Assembly: GCA_035509415.1 (NCBI GenBank)
Contig: DATJLQ010000069.1
Span: 1-16,325, forward strand
DNA length: 16,325 bases
Origin: DATJLQ01 sp035509415
Lineage (GTDB): Bacteria > Pseudomonadota > Alphaproteobacteria > JACZXZ01
Reading direction: 5' to 3'
The position numbers and the translations under genes were made by a program. Each line of letters begins with the position of its first letter. Position 1 is the first letter of the stretch. Shown in pieces: positions 1-7,027 of this stretch. Below the pieces are notes generated by a model. That model was not told where the DNA came from. It did no database searches and was given only the letters and a program-made list of their open reading frames with translations.

Positions 1-631
1 GCTGCTCGGCACCAACGGCAACGGCAAGAGCACGCTGATGAAATGCGTCATGGGGCTGGTGCGACCGACCGCCGGCAGCATCACGGCCGAGATCGACGGC
101 GAGCGCCATCAGTTGATCGGCCGTGCGACCCAGGAGATCGTCGCACTCGGCATCGCCTTCGTGCCCGAAGGCCGGCGGCTGTTCCCCCGCCTTTCGGTGA
201 CGGAGAACCTGATGCTCGGCGCATTCCGCCACGCCGCACGAAGCGCGATCGCGCGGAACCTCGACCTTTGCTACACGATCTTTCCCCGCCTCGCCGAGCG
301 GCGGCGGCAATTGGCCGGCAGCATGAGCGGCGGCGAACAGCAGATGCTGGCCTTGGCGCGTGCACTGATGACCGGGCCACGCATCCTGCTGATCGACGAA
401 CCCTCGGTGGGCCTGGCGCCGCTCCTGGTCAGCCGGACCATCGACCAGATCAGGGAGCTGCAGGCGGCGTATCGCATCCCGGTGCTGATGGCGGAACAGA
501 ACTTTGCCCAGGCGATCCGCATCGCCGACCGCGGCTACGTGATCGTCCATGGCCGCATCGCCTTCGAGGGCGGCTCGGCCGACGAGCTCAACAACAACGA
601 CCTGATCCGGAAGTTCTATCTCGGGCTCTGA
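1..631 (+). CDS. livF: Branched-chain amino acid ABC transporter ATPase, LivF type (5' end missing)
   Basis: Partial gene; the frame is open from base 2 and ends in TGA at 629-631. LivF proteins are cytoplasmic ATPases that power uptake of leucine/isoleucine/valine or related compounds together with LivG, LivH, LivM and LivK. Seen: Walker A GTNGNGKST (bases 8-34), the Q-loop region with VPEGRRLFPRLSVTENL, signature MSGGEQQMLALARAL, Walker B ILLIDEPSVGLAP, and the EQN motif in place of the usual H-loop context, as is typical of LivF (VLMAEQNFAQA). About 209 residues are present; the family is usually about 235, so roughly the first 30 residues lie outside the window. The rest of its operon should lie to the left. 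A LivK-type binding protein lies just downstream but on the opposite strand. The substrate cannot be told from sequence. Confidence 0.93.
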   Translation, partial: LLGTNGNGKSTLMKCVMGLVRPTAGSITAEIDGERHQLIGRATQEIVALGIAFVPEGRRLFPRLSVTENLMLGAFRHAARSAIARNLDLCYTIFPRLAERRRQLAGSMSGGEQQMLALARALMTGPRILLIDEPSVGLAPLLVSRTIDQIRELQAAYRIPVLMAEQNFAQAIRIADRGYVIVHGRIAFEGGSADELNNNDLIRKFYLGL

Positions 632-728
632 GACGGGCGCGGCGCGGCGCGTCCGCGGGCCGAAGCGTCACGCCCGGGCCGGCCGCAGACCGTGTTTCCG
701 GCATCCACGCCTAAACCGGACGCGCGCG

Positions 729-753
729 CATGGCCGGGACGAGCCCGGCCATG
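729..753. repeat. Palindromic intergenic element (MAGLVPA type)
   Basis: A perfect inverted repeat in the 147-base gap between the converging livF and livK-like genes. Arms are CATGGCCGGG (729-738) and CCCGGCCATG (744-753) around a 5-base loop ACGAG. Read on the minus strand it encodes MAGLVPAM, the peptide of the abundant short palindromic repeats in Bradyrhizobium-like genomes. It could also act as a bidirectional terminator hairpin, although no T-run follows. Confidence 0.6.
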
Positions 754-778
754 ACACGCCGCGCCGACAGTCGCGCCC

Positions 779-2050
779 CTATTCGGCCGCGCCGTAGGGA
801 TAGATGAGCTTGCCCGAGGCGTATTCCGCGGGCGCCACCACGGTCTGGGTTCCCATGGTGCGGAATTGCTCGAGATCGTGGCCTTTGATGCCGTGGAACT
901 GGATCTGGATCACGCGGCTCCGGGCCCACTCGCCGTTGGCGGCGAACTTGATGTCGCCGACCACGGTCTTGAAGGCGTGGGCATGGATGTATTTCCCGAG
1001 CGTCTCCTGGTTGAGGCTCTTGGTCGCCTCCACCGCATCGGCCAGCACCTGCATCTGCGCGTAGGCGAAGGGCACCATGTAGTAGCCGAGCGGGTCGACG
1101 TTCGCCGCCGCGGCCTGGGCCTGGTACTTCTTGAGCAGCGCCTCGACGCCTGGGAATTGCATCTTCGGCACCGGCTCCCAGAAATCGTAGTTGGTGATGC
1201 CGTTGAGCTCGGGCCCGAGCTTCATCTTGATCGCCGTCGCCTGGAGCCCGACCATGGCGCCGCCCATCATCTTGGGCTTGAGCCCGACCTCGCTCGCCGC
1301 CTGCACCATGCCGACCGAGCCGAGCGGATAGGCGCAGATCACGACGATGTCGGGATTGGTCGCCTGGATCGCGCGCGCGACCGAGGTGTAGTCGGTGCTG
1401 GTGGGCGGGAAGTTCCGGTTGTAGACGATCTTGAGGCCCGCGGCCTTGGCGTTGGCGATGGCGCCGTCGGCGGCGTTGCGCGCGAACTCGTCGTCCTCGG
1501 CGGCGATCGCGACCGTCTTCGGCTTCGGCGTCTGCGCCATCGCCGCGTCGAAGAAGCCCTTGGTGAAGGCGACCTTCGGGTCCGGGCCGCTCGGGATCAT
1601 GGCGAAGTACTTGTCGTACTTGAAGTTGGTGTTGACCGCGAGGCCGAACAGCCCGAGGAACACCTTGCCGTGCTGGATGATGACCGGCATCGCGGGCGCG
1701 ATCATGTTGGTGCCGTAACCGCCGACCACGAGGTCGACCTTGTCGACGTCGAGAAGCTTGGTGTAGATGCCCGGCACGGTCGCGGGATTGGTCTGGTCGT
1801 CGTAATAGACCAGCTCGACCTTGCGCCCGAGGATGCCGCCCTTGGCGTTGACGTCGTCCATCCAGATTTTTTGCGCCAGCACGGCCGACTTGCCGTTGAC
1901 CGCGAGCGGGCCGGTGAGCGAGATGCCGTAGCCGATCTTGATCGGCTCCGCGGCCCGCGCGCCCGCGAGCCCGAGCAAAGCCATCGCCACCGCGGCCAGG
2001 ACAGCCGCGACGCCGAGACGGACTCCGTGACCTTTCACATGGTGAAACAT
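779..2050 (-). CDS. Branched-chain amino acid-type ABC transporter solute-binding protein (LivK family)
   Basis: A 423-residue periplasmic type I binding protein (Peripla_BP_6 family), which captures a branched-chain amino acid, amide, urea or aromatic acid for a LivHMGF-type transporter. Seen: N-terminal signal peptide (hydrophobic 11-30, probable cleavage after ARA at about residue 33), then the family opening IKIGYGISLTGPLAVNG, DDVNAKGGILGRKVELVYYDDQ, and the GGYGTNMIAPAMPV segment. Length is usual for the family. The start is supported by GGGAGGG seven bases or so before the ATG. It lies downstream of the NMT1-like gene on the same strand, with a 125-base gap that has its own promoter candidate, so the two need not be co-transcribed. 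The partial LivF gene converges on it; whether they work together is inference. The ligand is unknown. Confidence 0.9.
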   Translation of the reverse strand: MFHHVKGHGVRLGVAAVLAAVAMALLGLAGARAAEPIKIGYGISLTGPLAVNGKSAVLAQKIWMDDVNAKGGILGRKVELVYYDDQTNPATVPGIYTKLLDVDKVDLVVGGYGTNMIAPAMPVIIQHGKVFLGLFGLAVNTNFKYDKYFAMIPSGPDPKVAFTKGFFDAAMAQTPKPKTVAIAAEDDEFARNAADGAIANAKAAGLKIVYNRNFPPTSTDYTSVARAIQATNPDIVVICAYPLGSVGMVQAASEVGLKPKMMGGAMVGLQATAIKMKLGPELNGITNYDFWEPVPKMQFPGVEALLKKYQAQAAAANVDPLGYYMVPFAYAQMQVLADAVEATKSLNQETLGKYIHAHAFKTVVGDIKFAANGEWARSRVIQIQFHGIKGHDLEQFRTMGTQTVVAPAEYASGKLIYPYGAAE

Positions 2051-2094
2051 CGAGCCCTCCCTTACAGTGTTTTTATGTGGGTATATTCATTGCC

Positions 2095-2122
2095 ATCCTA
2101 TCCGGTACGGATACGAAGTCAA
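2095..2122 (-). promoter_or_regulatory. Sigma-70-type promoter of the livK-like gene
   Basis: Minus-strand reading: -35 TTGACT (2122-2117, 5 of 6 consensus), 16-base spacer, -10 TAGGAT (2100-2095, 4 of 6). It lies about 45 bases before the start codon of the LivK-type gene. A palindrome sits inside the spacer (separate entry). Confidence 0.5.
2099..2113. promoter_or_regulatory. Inverted repeat in promoter spacer, candidate operator
   Basis: Perfect inverted repeat TATCCG-GTA-CGGATA. It fills the spacer between the -35 and -10 candidates of the livK-like gene, a position where a bound repressor would block RNA polymerase. No regulator gene is adjacent, so the cognate protein is unknown. Confidence 0.45.
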
Positions 2123-2175
2123 AGGGGCGCATTCTCACGCGTCACTTCCCGTGCCGCGTGCGCCGCACAAAAATC

Positions 2176-3120
2176 TCAGCGCCGCGTCGCCGCGTCGTAA
2201 TAGGCGAGATCGACATAGCGCTCGGGCGCCTTCAGTTTCTTCCGCGGCTCGCCGTACTGCTCGCGCAACGCAATCACCGTCTCGACACCCGCCATGTCGA
2301 TACGCGCGCCGCGCGTGAAGCCATGCCTCGGGTCGAGCAGCACGCCGTGGACGCGCTCCGCCATCTCGGGTGCGAGCTGCGGCAGGTTCGCGCGCAGGAT
2401 CTCGAGGGCCGCGGCCTTGTTCTCGGGCCGATAGAGCCAGTCGACCGCGGCAACATAGGCGCCGATATAGGCGACGAGCTCGGTCTTGTGGGCGCTCGCC
2501 CAATCGCGCCGCACCGCCGCGACCAGCCCCTGGTAATGGCCGAACGCGTCGATGGCGCTCGCGAGCTTGTGGAACCCCTTGGCACCCGCCATGAGCTCGA
2601 ACGGCGAAAGCAGCAACGTGCCCGCGTGCTTCTTCTCCAAAAGCGCCTGGAAGCGCTCGAGCACGCCGCCCGCCTTGACCAGCTCGTAGTCGCCCTCGCC
2701 GAGCCCGCCGCGCTCGAGAAGCTTCCGGAGCACGAAGGCGTAGCCTGTGGTGCGCGCGTCGACCGAGAGCTGCTTGCCTTTGAGCGCCGCGACGCTCGCG
2801 ACCTCGGGCACGCTCACGAGATGGAGAAAGCCGTTGTCCCCGCCCATGACCGCGACGAGATCGGGCTTGGCACGCGTCGGCGCCTCGCCCTGGCCCTCGT
2901 TATAGGCGATCAGATTGTCGATCGCGGTCATGGCGAGATCGAACTTGCCGTCGATCAGGTTGGTGAGCTGGAAGATCGAGCCCGGCGTGGGCGTCAAGCG
3001 CACCTCGAGCCCGCGCGCCTCGAAATAGCCTTGGGCCTGGGCGACCCAGATCGGCCAGTTGAAGCCGCCCGGAAATACGATGACCTCGAGGCTCGCACGC
3101 GCGGCCGATGGTGCGCTCAT
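2176..3120 (-). CDS. NMT1/SsuA-type ABC transporter solute-binding protein without a signal peptide
   Basis: A 314-residue protein of the NMT1/THI5-like, SsuA/ThiY/TauA superfamily (type II periplasmic fold). These proteins bind aliphatic sulfonates, nitrate, pyrimidine precursors of thiamine and similar ligands. Seen: opening strand LEVIVFPGGFNWPIWVAQAQGY, then GYFEARGLEVRLTPTPG, DGKFDLAMTAIDNLIAY and LKGKQLSVDARTTGYAFVLRKLL, all in the usual family order. The chosen ATG has GGGAGGAG seven bases upstream; an in-frame ATG 66 bases further up lacks such a site. From either start there is no hydrophobic leader: the mature fold begins about residue 10. So it is either a cytosolic member, exported by another route, or mis-started. 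No permease or ATPase gene is adjacent. The ligand is unknown. Confidence 0.82.
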   Translation of the reverse strand: MSAPSAARASLEVIVFPGGFNWPIWVAQAQGYFEARGLEVRLTPTPGSIFQLTNLIDGKFDLAMTAIDNLIAYNEGQGEAPTRAKPDLVAVMGGDNGFLHLVSVPEVASVAALKGKQLSVDARTTGYAFVLRKLLERGGLGEGDYELVKAGGVLERFQALLEKKHAGTLLLSPFELMAGAKGFHKLASAIDAFGHYQGLVAAVRRDWASAHKTELVAYIGAYVAAVDWLYRPENKAAALEILRANLPQLAPEMAERVHGVLLDPRHGFTRGARIDMAGVETVIALREQYGEPRKKLKAPERYVDLAYYDAATRR

Positions 3121-3251
3121 CTGTCTCCTCCCGATTCTGCCAGAACCCTTCGCGAACCCGCCATTGGCACGGGGCCGTCTGCCCAAGTCAAACCGATTCG
3201 GCGCCGGATTAGCCGTTCCCCTGGCCGCCTGCCTAGGATTTAATCATCGAT

Positions 3252-3272
3252 GCCGGGGCGGAAGACCCCGGC
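3252..3272. other. GC-rich perfect hairpin
   Basis: Arms GCCGGGG (3252-3258) and CCCCGGC (3266-3272) around a 7-base loop. It lies 48 bases upstream of the sigma-54 promoter. It may be a structural repeat or part of an upstream regulatory region; it does not match an NtrC site by eye. Confidence 0.35.
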
Positions 3273-3319
3273 CGCCTAGCCCGGGGCGGCGCGCCCGGGA
3301 CCGCCCGGCCCGCTGGTCA

Positions 3320-3334
3320 TGGCATGGAACTTGC
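3320..3334 (+). promoter_or_regulatory. Sigma-54 (RpoN) -24/-12 promoter of the amino acid transporter operon
   Basis: TGGCATG-GAAC-TTGC matches the known RpoN consensus TGGCACR-N4-TTGC at all but one defined position, with invariant GG (3321-3322) and GC (3333-3334) at the required spacing. Expected transcription start is about 3346, giving a leader of about 113 bases before the ATG at 3459. It is oriented toward the transporter genes. RpoN promoters need an enhancer-binding activator; NtrC is the usual one for amino acid uptake, which is inference here. Confidence 0.7.
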
Positions 3335-3458
3335 GGAATTCGGCCCATCGAGCCCCTGCCGGCCACGCCGGACAAGAACGCGGGCGATCGCGCGGTCGGA
3401 CAAGCAAGGGAAAGGCCCCGATCGCCGGCAGCGTCCCACCCATCGAAGCGAGGCGAGC

Positions 3459-4268
3459 ATGATCTCCATCCGATCGATTTCCCGGCGCGCGGCGGTCCTG
3501 ACGCTCGCGGCCCTCATCCCGGCCCTCGGCCTCGGCGTCCACCAGGCGCGCGCCGACGCGCTTTCCGACATCATGAAGAGCGGAGAAATCCGCATCGCCG
3601 TGCCCCAGGACTTTCCGCCCTTCGGCATGGTCGGCACCGACATGCAGCTCGAGGGCTACGACATCGACATGGCGCGGCTGATCGCGAAGGACATGAAGGT
3701 GAAAATCGACCTGGTGCCGGTGACGAGCGCCAACCGCCTTCCCTATCTCCAGACCCACAAGGTCGACCTCGTGATCTCGACCCTCGGGAAGACGCCCGAC
3801 CGCGCCAAGGTGATCGACTTCTCGGACGCCTACGCGCCCTTCTTCTTCGGCGTGTTCGGCCCCAAGAGCATCAAGGTGACGTCTCCCGCCGATCTCGCGG
3901 GCAAGACCATCGGCGCCACGCGGGGTGCGCTCGAGGAGCTCGAGCTCAGCAAGATCGCGCCGCCGAGTGCCGTGATCCAGCGCTTCGAGGACAACAACAC
4001 GACCATGACCGCCTACGTGACCGGCCAGGTCCAGCTGATCGCGACCGGCAACGCGGCGGCCGCCGTGATCGGCATGCGCGATCCCTCGAAGAGGCCCGAG
4101 ACCAAGATCGTCATGAAGGTCTCGCCCTGCTATGTCGGGCTCAACAAGAACGAGCCCGCGCTCATGGCCAAGGTCAACGAGATCATCAAGGCGGCGCGCG
4201 CCGACGGCACGCTCAACAAGTTCTCGGAGAAGTGGCTGGGCGAGAAGCTGCCGGCCGATCTTCCCTAG
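3459..4268 (+). CDS. Polar amino acid ABC transporter solute-binding protein
   Basis: A 269-residue periplasmic receptor of family 3 (SBP_bac_3; GlnH/HisJ/FliY relatives) that delivers an amino acid or close analogue to the membrane permeases encoded next. Seen: signal peptide 1-32 (Arg-rich n-region RSISRRAA, hydrophobic core, cleavage after ARA), opening strand GEIRIAVPQDFPPFGMVG, family signature GYDIDMARLIAKDM (67-80), and the second-lobe segments DLVISTLGKTPDRAKVIDFSDAY and LAGKTIGATRGALEE. Length is usual for the family. I chose the ATG at 3459 because it sits at the signal peptide and has GCGAGG upstream; a longer in-frame start would overlap the promoter. It is first in a four-gene operon, 19 bases before the first permease gene. 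The ligand is not predictable from sequence. Confidence 0.92.
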   Translation: MISIRSISRRAAVLTLAALIPALGLGVHQARADALSDIMKSGEIRIAVPQDFPPFGMVGTDMQLEGYDIDMARLIAKDMKVKIDLVPVTSANRLPYLQTHKVDLVISTLGKTPDRAKVIDFSDAYAPFFFGVFGPKSIKVTSPADLAGKTIGATRGALEELELSKIAPPSAVIQRFEDNNTTMTAYVTGQVQLIATGNAAAAVIGMRDPSKRPETKIVMKVSPCYVGLNKNEPALMAKVNEIIKAARADGTLNKFSEKWLGEKLPADLP

Positions 4269-4287
4269 GGCCTAGGGTCCGCGCCGC

Positions 4288-4950
4288 ATGGGCTACCAGT
4301 TCCATTTCGGCGACGTCTTCGCCTACAAGGATCTGCTGATCCGGGGCACGCTCCTCACCCTCGAGCTGAGCGCGGCCGCAACGGTGCTCGGCCTCGTGGT
4401 CGGGACGGCGGGAGCGCTCGCGCGCAACTCGGCGCACATCCTGCTGCGCTGGCCCGCCGCGGTCTATGTCGAGGTCATCCGCAACACGCCGTTCCTGGTC
4501 CAGCTGTTCTTCCTGTTCTTCGGCCTCTCGGCGGTGGGCGTGCGGCTCTCGGCCGAGTTCGCGGCCCTCCTTGCGATGGTGGTGAACCTCGGCGCCTACG
4601 CGACCGAGATCGTGCGCGCGGGGCTCAAATCGGTCGGGCGCGGGCAGATCGAGGCGGGGCTCAGCATCGGCCTCACGCGTTGGCAAATCTTCCGCCACGT
4701 GGTGATCCTGCCGGCACTCCAGGCGATCTACCCGGCCCTTTCGAGCCAGGCGATCATCGTCATGCTCGGCTCCTCGGTCTGCTCCCAGATCTCGGCCCAG
4801 GAGCTGACCTACGCAGCCAACTTCATCCAGTCGCGCAACTTCCGCAGCTTCGAGTGCTACCTGGTCGCGACCGCGATCTATTTCGTGCTCACGGTCCTCT
4901 TGCGTCAGGCCTTCGCGCTGGTGGGCCGGCGCGTGTTCCGGCGCTCGTGA
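4288..4950 (+). CDS. Polar amino acid ABC transporter permease 1 (HisM/GlnP type)
   Basis: A 220-residue inner-membrane permease of the HisMQ/GlnP family that forms a heterodimeric channel with the next gene product. Seen: hydrophobic helices near 21-45, 62-85, 90-112, 140-162 and 190-212; the conserved EVIRNTPFLVQLFF (62-75) of amino acid permeases; and the cytoplasmic EAA loop (about 122-142: EAGLSIGLTRWQIFRHVVILP in part) that docks onto the ATPase. The gene lies 19 bases after the binding-protein stop and 12 bases before the second permease, consistent with one transcript. The start codon has only a modest ribosome site (AGGGTCC). Confidence 0.92.
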   Translation: MGYQFHFGDVFAYKDLLIRGTLLTLELSAAATVLGLVVGTAGALARNSAHILLRWPAAVYVEVIRNTPFLVQLFFLFFGLSAVGVRLSAEFAALLAMVVNLGAYATEIVRAGLKSVGRGQIEAGLSIGLTRWQIFRHVVILPALQAIYPALSSQAIIVMLGSSVCSQISAQELTYAANFIQSRNFRSFECYLVATAIYFVLTVLLRQAFALVGRRVFRRS

Positions 4951-4962
4951 GGCCGCGGCCCC

Positions 4963-5619
4963 ATGATCCAGTTCACCATCTGGGACATATTGCGCAATCT
5001 CCTGCTGGCGGCGCGCTGGACCGTCGGCCTCTCGCTCATCGCCTTCGTGGGCGGCGGCGCGCTCGGCCTCGTCATGACCATGCTGCGCGTCTCGAAGTCG
5101 CGCGCGGCGCGGGTCGCCGTGCGCTGCTACATCGAGGTGATCCAGGGCACGCCGCTGCTGATGCAGTTGTTCCTCTCGTTCTTCGGCCTCGCCCTCATCG
5201 GCTTCGACGTTTCGCCGCTCGCGGCCGCGTCCTTCTCGCTGACGCTCTATACCAGCGCCTTCCTCGCCGAGATCTGGCGCGGCTGCGTCGAGGCGATCCC
5301 GCGCGGCCAGTGGGAAGCGTCGTCGAGCATCGGCCTCACCTATCTCGAGCAGCTGCGCCATGTGATCCTGCCCCAGGCGCTGGTGATCGCGGTGCCGCCC
5401 ACGGTCGGCTTCGCGGTCCAGGTGGTGAAGGGCACGGCCCTCGCCTCGATCATCGGCTTCATCGAGCTCACCAAGGCCGGCACCATCATCAACAACGCGA
5501 CCTTCCGCCCGTTCCTGGTCTACGGCATGGTCGCCGCGATCTATTTCTGCCTGTGCTTCCCGCTCTCGCTCTACGCCAAGAAATTGGAACGGAGGCTCGA
5601 TGTCGCTCGTAAGGCTTGA
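4963..5619 (+). CDS. Polar amino acid ABC transporter permease 2 (HisQ/GlnM type)
   Basis: A 218-residue inner-membrane permease, paralogue and likely channel partner of the preceding gene product. Seen: family motif EVIQGTPLLMQLF (58-70), the EAA docking loop starting EASSSIGLTYLEQLRHVILP (118-137), and about five hydrophobic helices. The last helix region (VYGMVAAIYFCLCFPLSLYAKKLERR) is typical of the C-terminus of the family. The stop codon overlaps the start of the ATPase gene by 20 bases, so translation of the two is probably coupled. Confidence 0.93.
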   Translation: MIQFTIWDILRNLLLAARWTVGLSLIAFVGGGALGLVMTMLRVSKSRAARVAVRCYIEVIQGTPLLMQLFLSFFGLALIGFDVSPLAAASFSLTLYTSAFLAEIWRGCVEAIPRGQWEASSSIGLTYLEQLRHVILPQALVIAVPPTVGFAVQVVKGTALASIIGFIELTKAGTIINNATFRPFLVYGMVAAIYFCLCFPLSLYAKKLERRLDVARKA

Positions 5620-6328
5620 CGCGATCGAAAAGAGCTTCGGCGACCACAAGGTCCTCCAGGGCGTCGATCTCAAGATCGCCCAGGGCGAGGTGGTCGCGAT
5701 CATCGGCAAGAGCGGCTCGGGGAAGTCGACGCTGCTCCGCTGCATCAACGCGCTCGAGACCTACGACGACGGGCGCATCGAGGTCGACGGCATGGTGGTG
5801 GGCGACCCGCGCACGGACTTGCGCAAGCTGCGCGAGACGGTCGGCATGGTATTCCAGAGCTTCAATCTGTTCCCGCACATGACGGTCGGGCGCAACATCA
5901 TGCTCGGGCCGACGGTGGTGCGGAAGATGGCGGCGAAGGAAGCCGAGACGCTCGCGCGCGCGTGCCTCGCCAAGGTCGGCCTCGCCGAGAAGTTCGACGC
6001 CTATCCCGACCGGCTTTCGGGCGGCCAGCAGCAGCGCGTCGCGATCGCGCGCTCGCTCGCCATGTCGCCCAAGGTCATTCTGTGCGACGAGATCACCTCG
6101 GCCCTCGATCCCGAGCTCGTGGGCGAAGTGTTGAAGGTGGTGGGCGCCCTCGCCGAGCAGGGCATGACCCTCGTCATGGTGACCCACGAGATGGGCTTCG
6201 CGCGCGAGGTCGCGGACCAGGTCGTGTTCATGCATCTCGGGCGCGTGCACGAAATCGGCCCGCCCGCGCAGCTGTTCGATCAGCCGGCGACGCCCGAGCT
6301 CAAGCAATTCCTCGGCGCGGTGCTGTAG
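5600..6328 (+). CDS. Polar amino acid ABC transporter ATPase (GlnQ/HisP type)
   Basis: A 242-residue cytoplasmic ATPase that energises the two permeases. Seen: Walker A GKSGSGKST (36-44), Q-loop VFQSFNLFPHMTV (Q86), signature LSGGQQQR (139-146), Walker B and D-loop LCDEITSALDPE (161-172), and switch histidine H196 in VTHEMGF. The usual Pro of the DEPTSALD motif is Ile here, a known variation in this family; the catalytic Glu is intact. GGAGG at 5591-5595, inside the end of the permease gene, is its ribosome site. Length is normal. The last five codons and stop are duplicated just downstream (see the repeat at 6314-6343). Confidence 0.95.
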   Translation: MSLVRLDAIEKSFGDHKVLQGVDLKIAQGEVVAIIGKSGSGKSTLLRCINALETYDDGRIEVDGMVVGDPRTDLRKLRETVGMVFQSFNLFPHMTVGRNIMLGPTVVRKMAAKEAETLARACLAKVGLAEKFDAYPDRLSGGQQQRVAIARSLAMSPKVILCDEITSALDPELVGEVLKVVGALAEQGMTLVMVTHEMGFAREVADQVVFMHLGRVHEIGPPAQLFDQPATPELKQFLGAVL

Positions 6329-6343
6329 GGCGCGGTGCTTTAG
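6314..6343 (+). repeat. Tandem 15-bp duplication spanning the glnQ-like stop codon
   Basis: GGCGCGGTGCTGTAG (6314-6328) is followed directly by GGCGCGGTGCTTTAG (6329-6343), one mismatch. Each copy reads Gly-Ala-Val-Leu-stop in the same frame. So the gene end has been copied, adding a second stop without changing the protein. Confidence 0.8.
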
Positions 6344-6360
6344 GGCGCCGAACGCGCGCC
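6344..6360. terminator. Possible hairpin between converging operons
   Basis: Short inverted repeat GGCGC (6344-6348) and GCGCC (6356-6360) with a 7-base loop, in the 45-base gap between the ends of the amino acid transporter and lipid transporter operons. No T-run; weak candidate for a shared terminator. Confidence 0.25.
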
Positions 6361-6373
6361 GTTTCCGGCCACG

Positions 6374-7024
6374 TTATTTCCGGGCACTCGGCGGCGGTGC
6401 CGTCGCCTCGATCCGCGCCAAGGCGGCGCCGATCGCGCGGCTCGCGGCCGCGATGTTGTCGTTCATCGCCGCGACTTCCGCCGGAAGATCGCCGCTCGCG
6501 GCATGGGCGCGGAGCGAGAGGTTTCCGGTCTCGAGCAGCTTGCTGTCTCGCGCGTCCGCGATCGCCCAATGGCCGACCAGCGTCGCGTCGCCGCTGCGGT
6601 CGAGCTCGAATTCCGTGAGCACGAGCCGCACCTCGTAGTCGAGCGGCTGGCCGAACGCGGTCGGGATCAAGGAAATCGTGTCCTGGGGCAGGAGGGCCGC
6701 GAGATTGAGGGTCAGGACGCGCGAGATGTTGACCGAGAGCCGTTCGGCCCAGCGGTCGCCGCTCAGCGCCGTGAGCTCGTTGGCGCCGCTACGCACGACG
6801 ATCTCCGGCCGCTCGAGATATTCCGGCACCGACGTGGGCGCGACGCCGATGACGCGCACTCCCGTCGCCTTGACCGGCGTGCTCGGCGCTGCGGCCCCCG
6901 GCATGGGGTTCAGCACATAGAGATGGGCCGGCGGCAGCGTCGTGCCGCAGCCCGCGAGCGCGAGGGCGAGCGCGCCGAATGCCGCGAGCGAGAGAAGCGA
7001 GCGCCGAACCGTTCGGTCTTTCAT
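6374..7024 (-). CDS. pqiC: PqiC-like lipoprotein, auxiliary component of the Mla-type transporter
   Basis: A 216-residue predicted lipoprotein of the ABC-type transport auxiliary component family (PqiC/YmbA, formerly DUF330). Known members are anchored in the outer membrane and dock with MCE-protein bridges such as PqiB. Seen: signal peptide with lipobox LAGC (lipidated Cys26), then PPAHLYVLNPMPG, IGVAPTSVPEYLERPEIVVR and NELTALSGDRWAERLSVNISRVL, which are characteristic of the family, and the alternating strands of the C-terminal half. It is the last gene of a four-gene operon, with three bases between the mlaD stop and its ATG. Fusion of Mla-type core genes with a PqiC-type lipoprotein is common in alphaproteobacteria. 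Confidence 0.85.
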   Translation of the reverse strand: MKDRTVRRSLLSLAAFGALALALAGCGTTLPPAHLYVLNPMPGAAAPSTPVKATGVRVIGVAPTSVPEYLERPEIVVRSGANELTALSGDRWAERLSVNISRVLTLNLAALLPQDTISLIPTAFGQPLDYEVRLVLTEFELDRSGDATLVGHWAIADARDSKLLETGNLSLRAHAASGDLPAEVAAMNDNIAAASRAIGAALARIEATAPPPSARK

Positions 7025-7027
7025 GTC

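Larger units (their letters stand above)
3121..3458. other. Divergent intergenic region of 338 bases
   Basis: Separates the minus-strand NMT1-like gene from the plus-strand amino acid transporter operon. It holds a perfect GC-rich hairpin (3252-3272) and a sigma-54 promoter (3320-3334). A possible minus-strand -35 TTGACT is at 3191-3186, but its -10 is poor. An in-frame ATG at 3324 would extend the binding protein by 45 residues; this falls inside the sigma-54 site and adds an Arg-rich stretch ahead of a good signal peptide, so I treat the region as non-coding. Confidence 0.7.

Noticed and set aside
711..929. 72-codon minus-strand frame containing MAGLVPAM
   Set aside because: Spurious frame through a palindromic repeat and the end of the livK-like gene.
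866..2200. 444-codon open frame on the plus strand opposite the livK-like gene
   Set aside because: Its product is low-complexity Arg/Asp/Val/Leu sequence from the antisense of a clear gene; high GC keeps the opposite frame free of stops.
3161..3185. TGGCACG near 3165 as a second sigma-54 site
   Set aside because: The -24 half looks good, but no TTGC follows at the required spacing.
3324..3458. 45-residue N-terminal extension of the amino acid binding protein
   Set aside because: The ATG lies inside the sigma-54 promoter and the extension is Arg-rich and precedes a complete signal peptide.
4213..5748. 511-codon open frame on the minus strand opposite the permease genes
   Set aside because: Glu/Arg/His-rich antisense of two well-supported permeases and an ATPase start; no domain or ribosome site.
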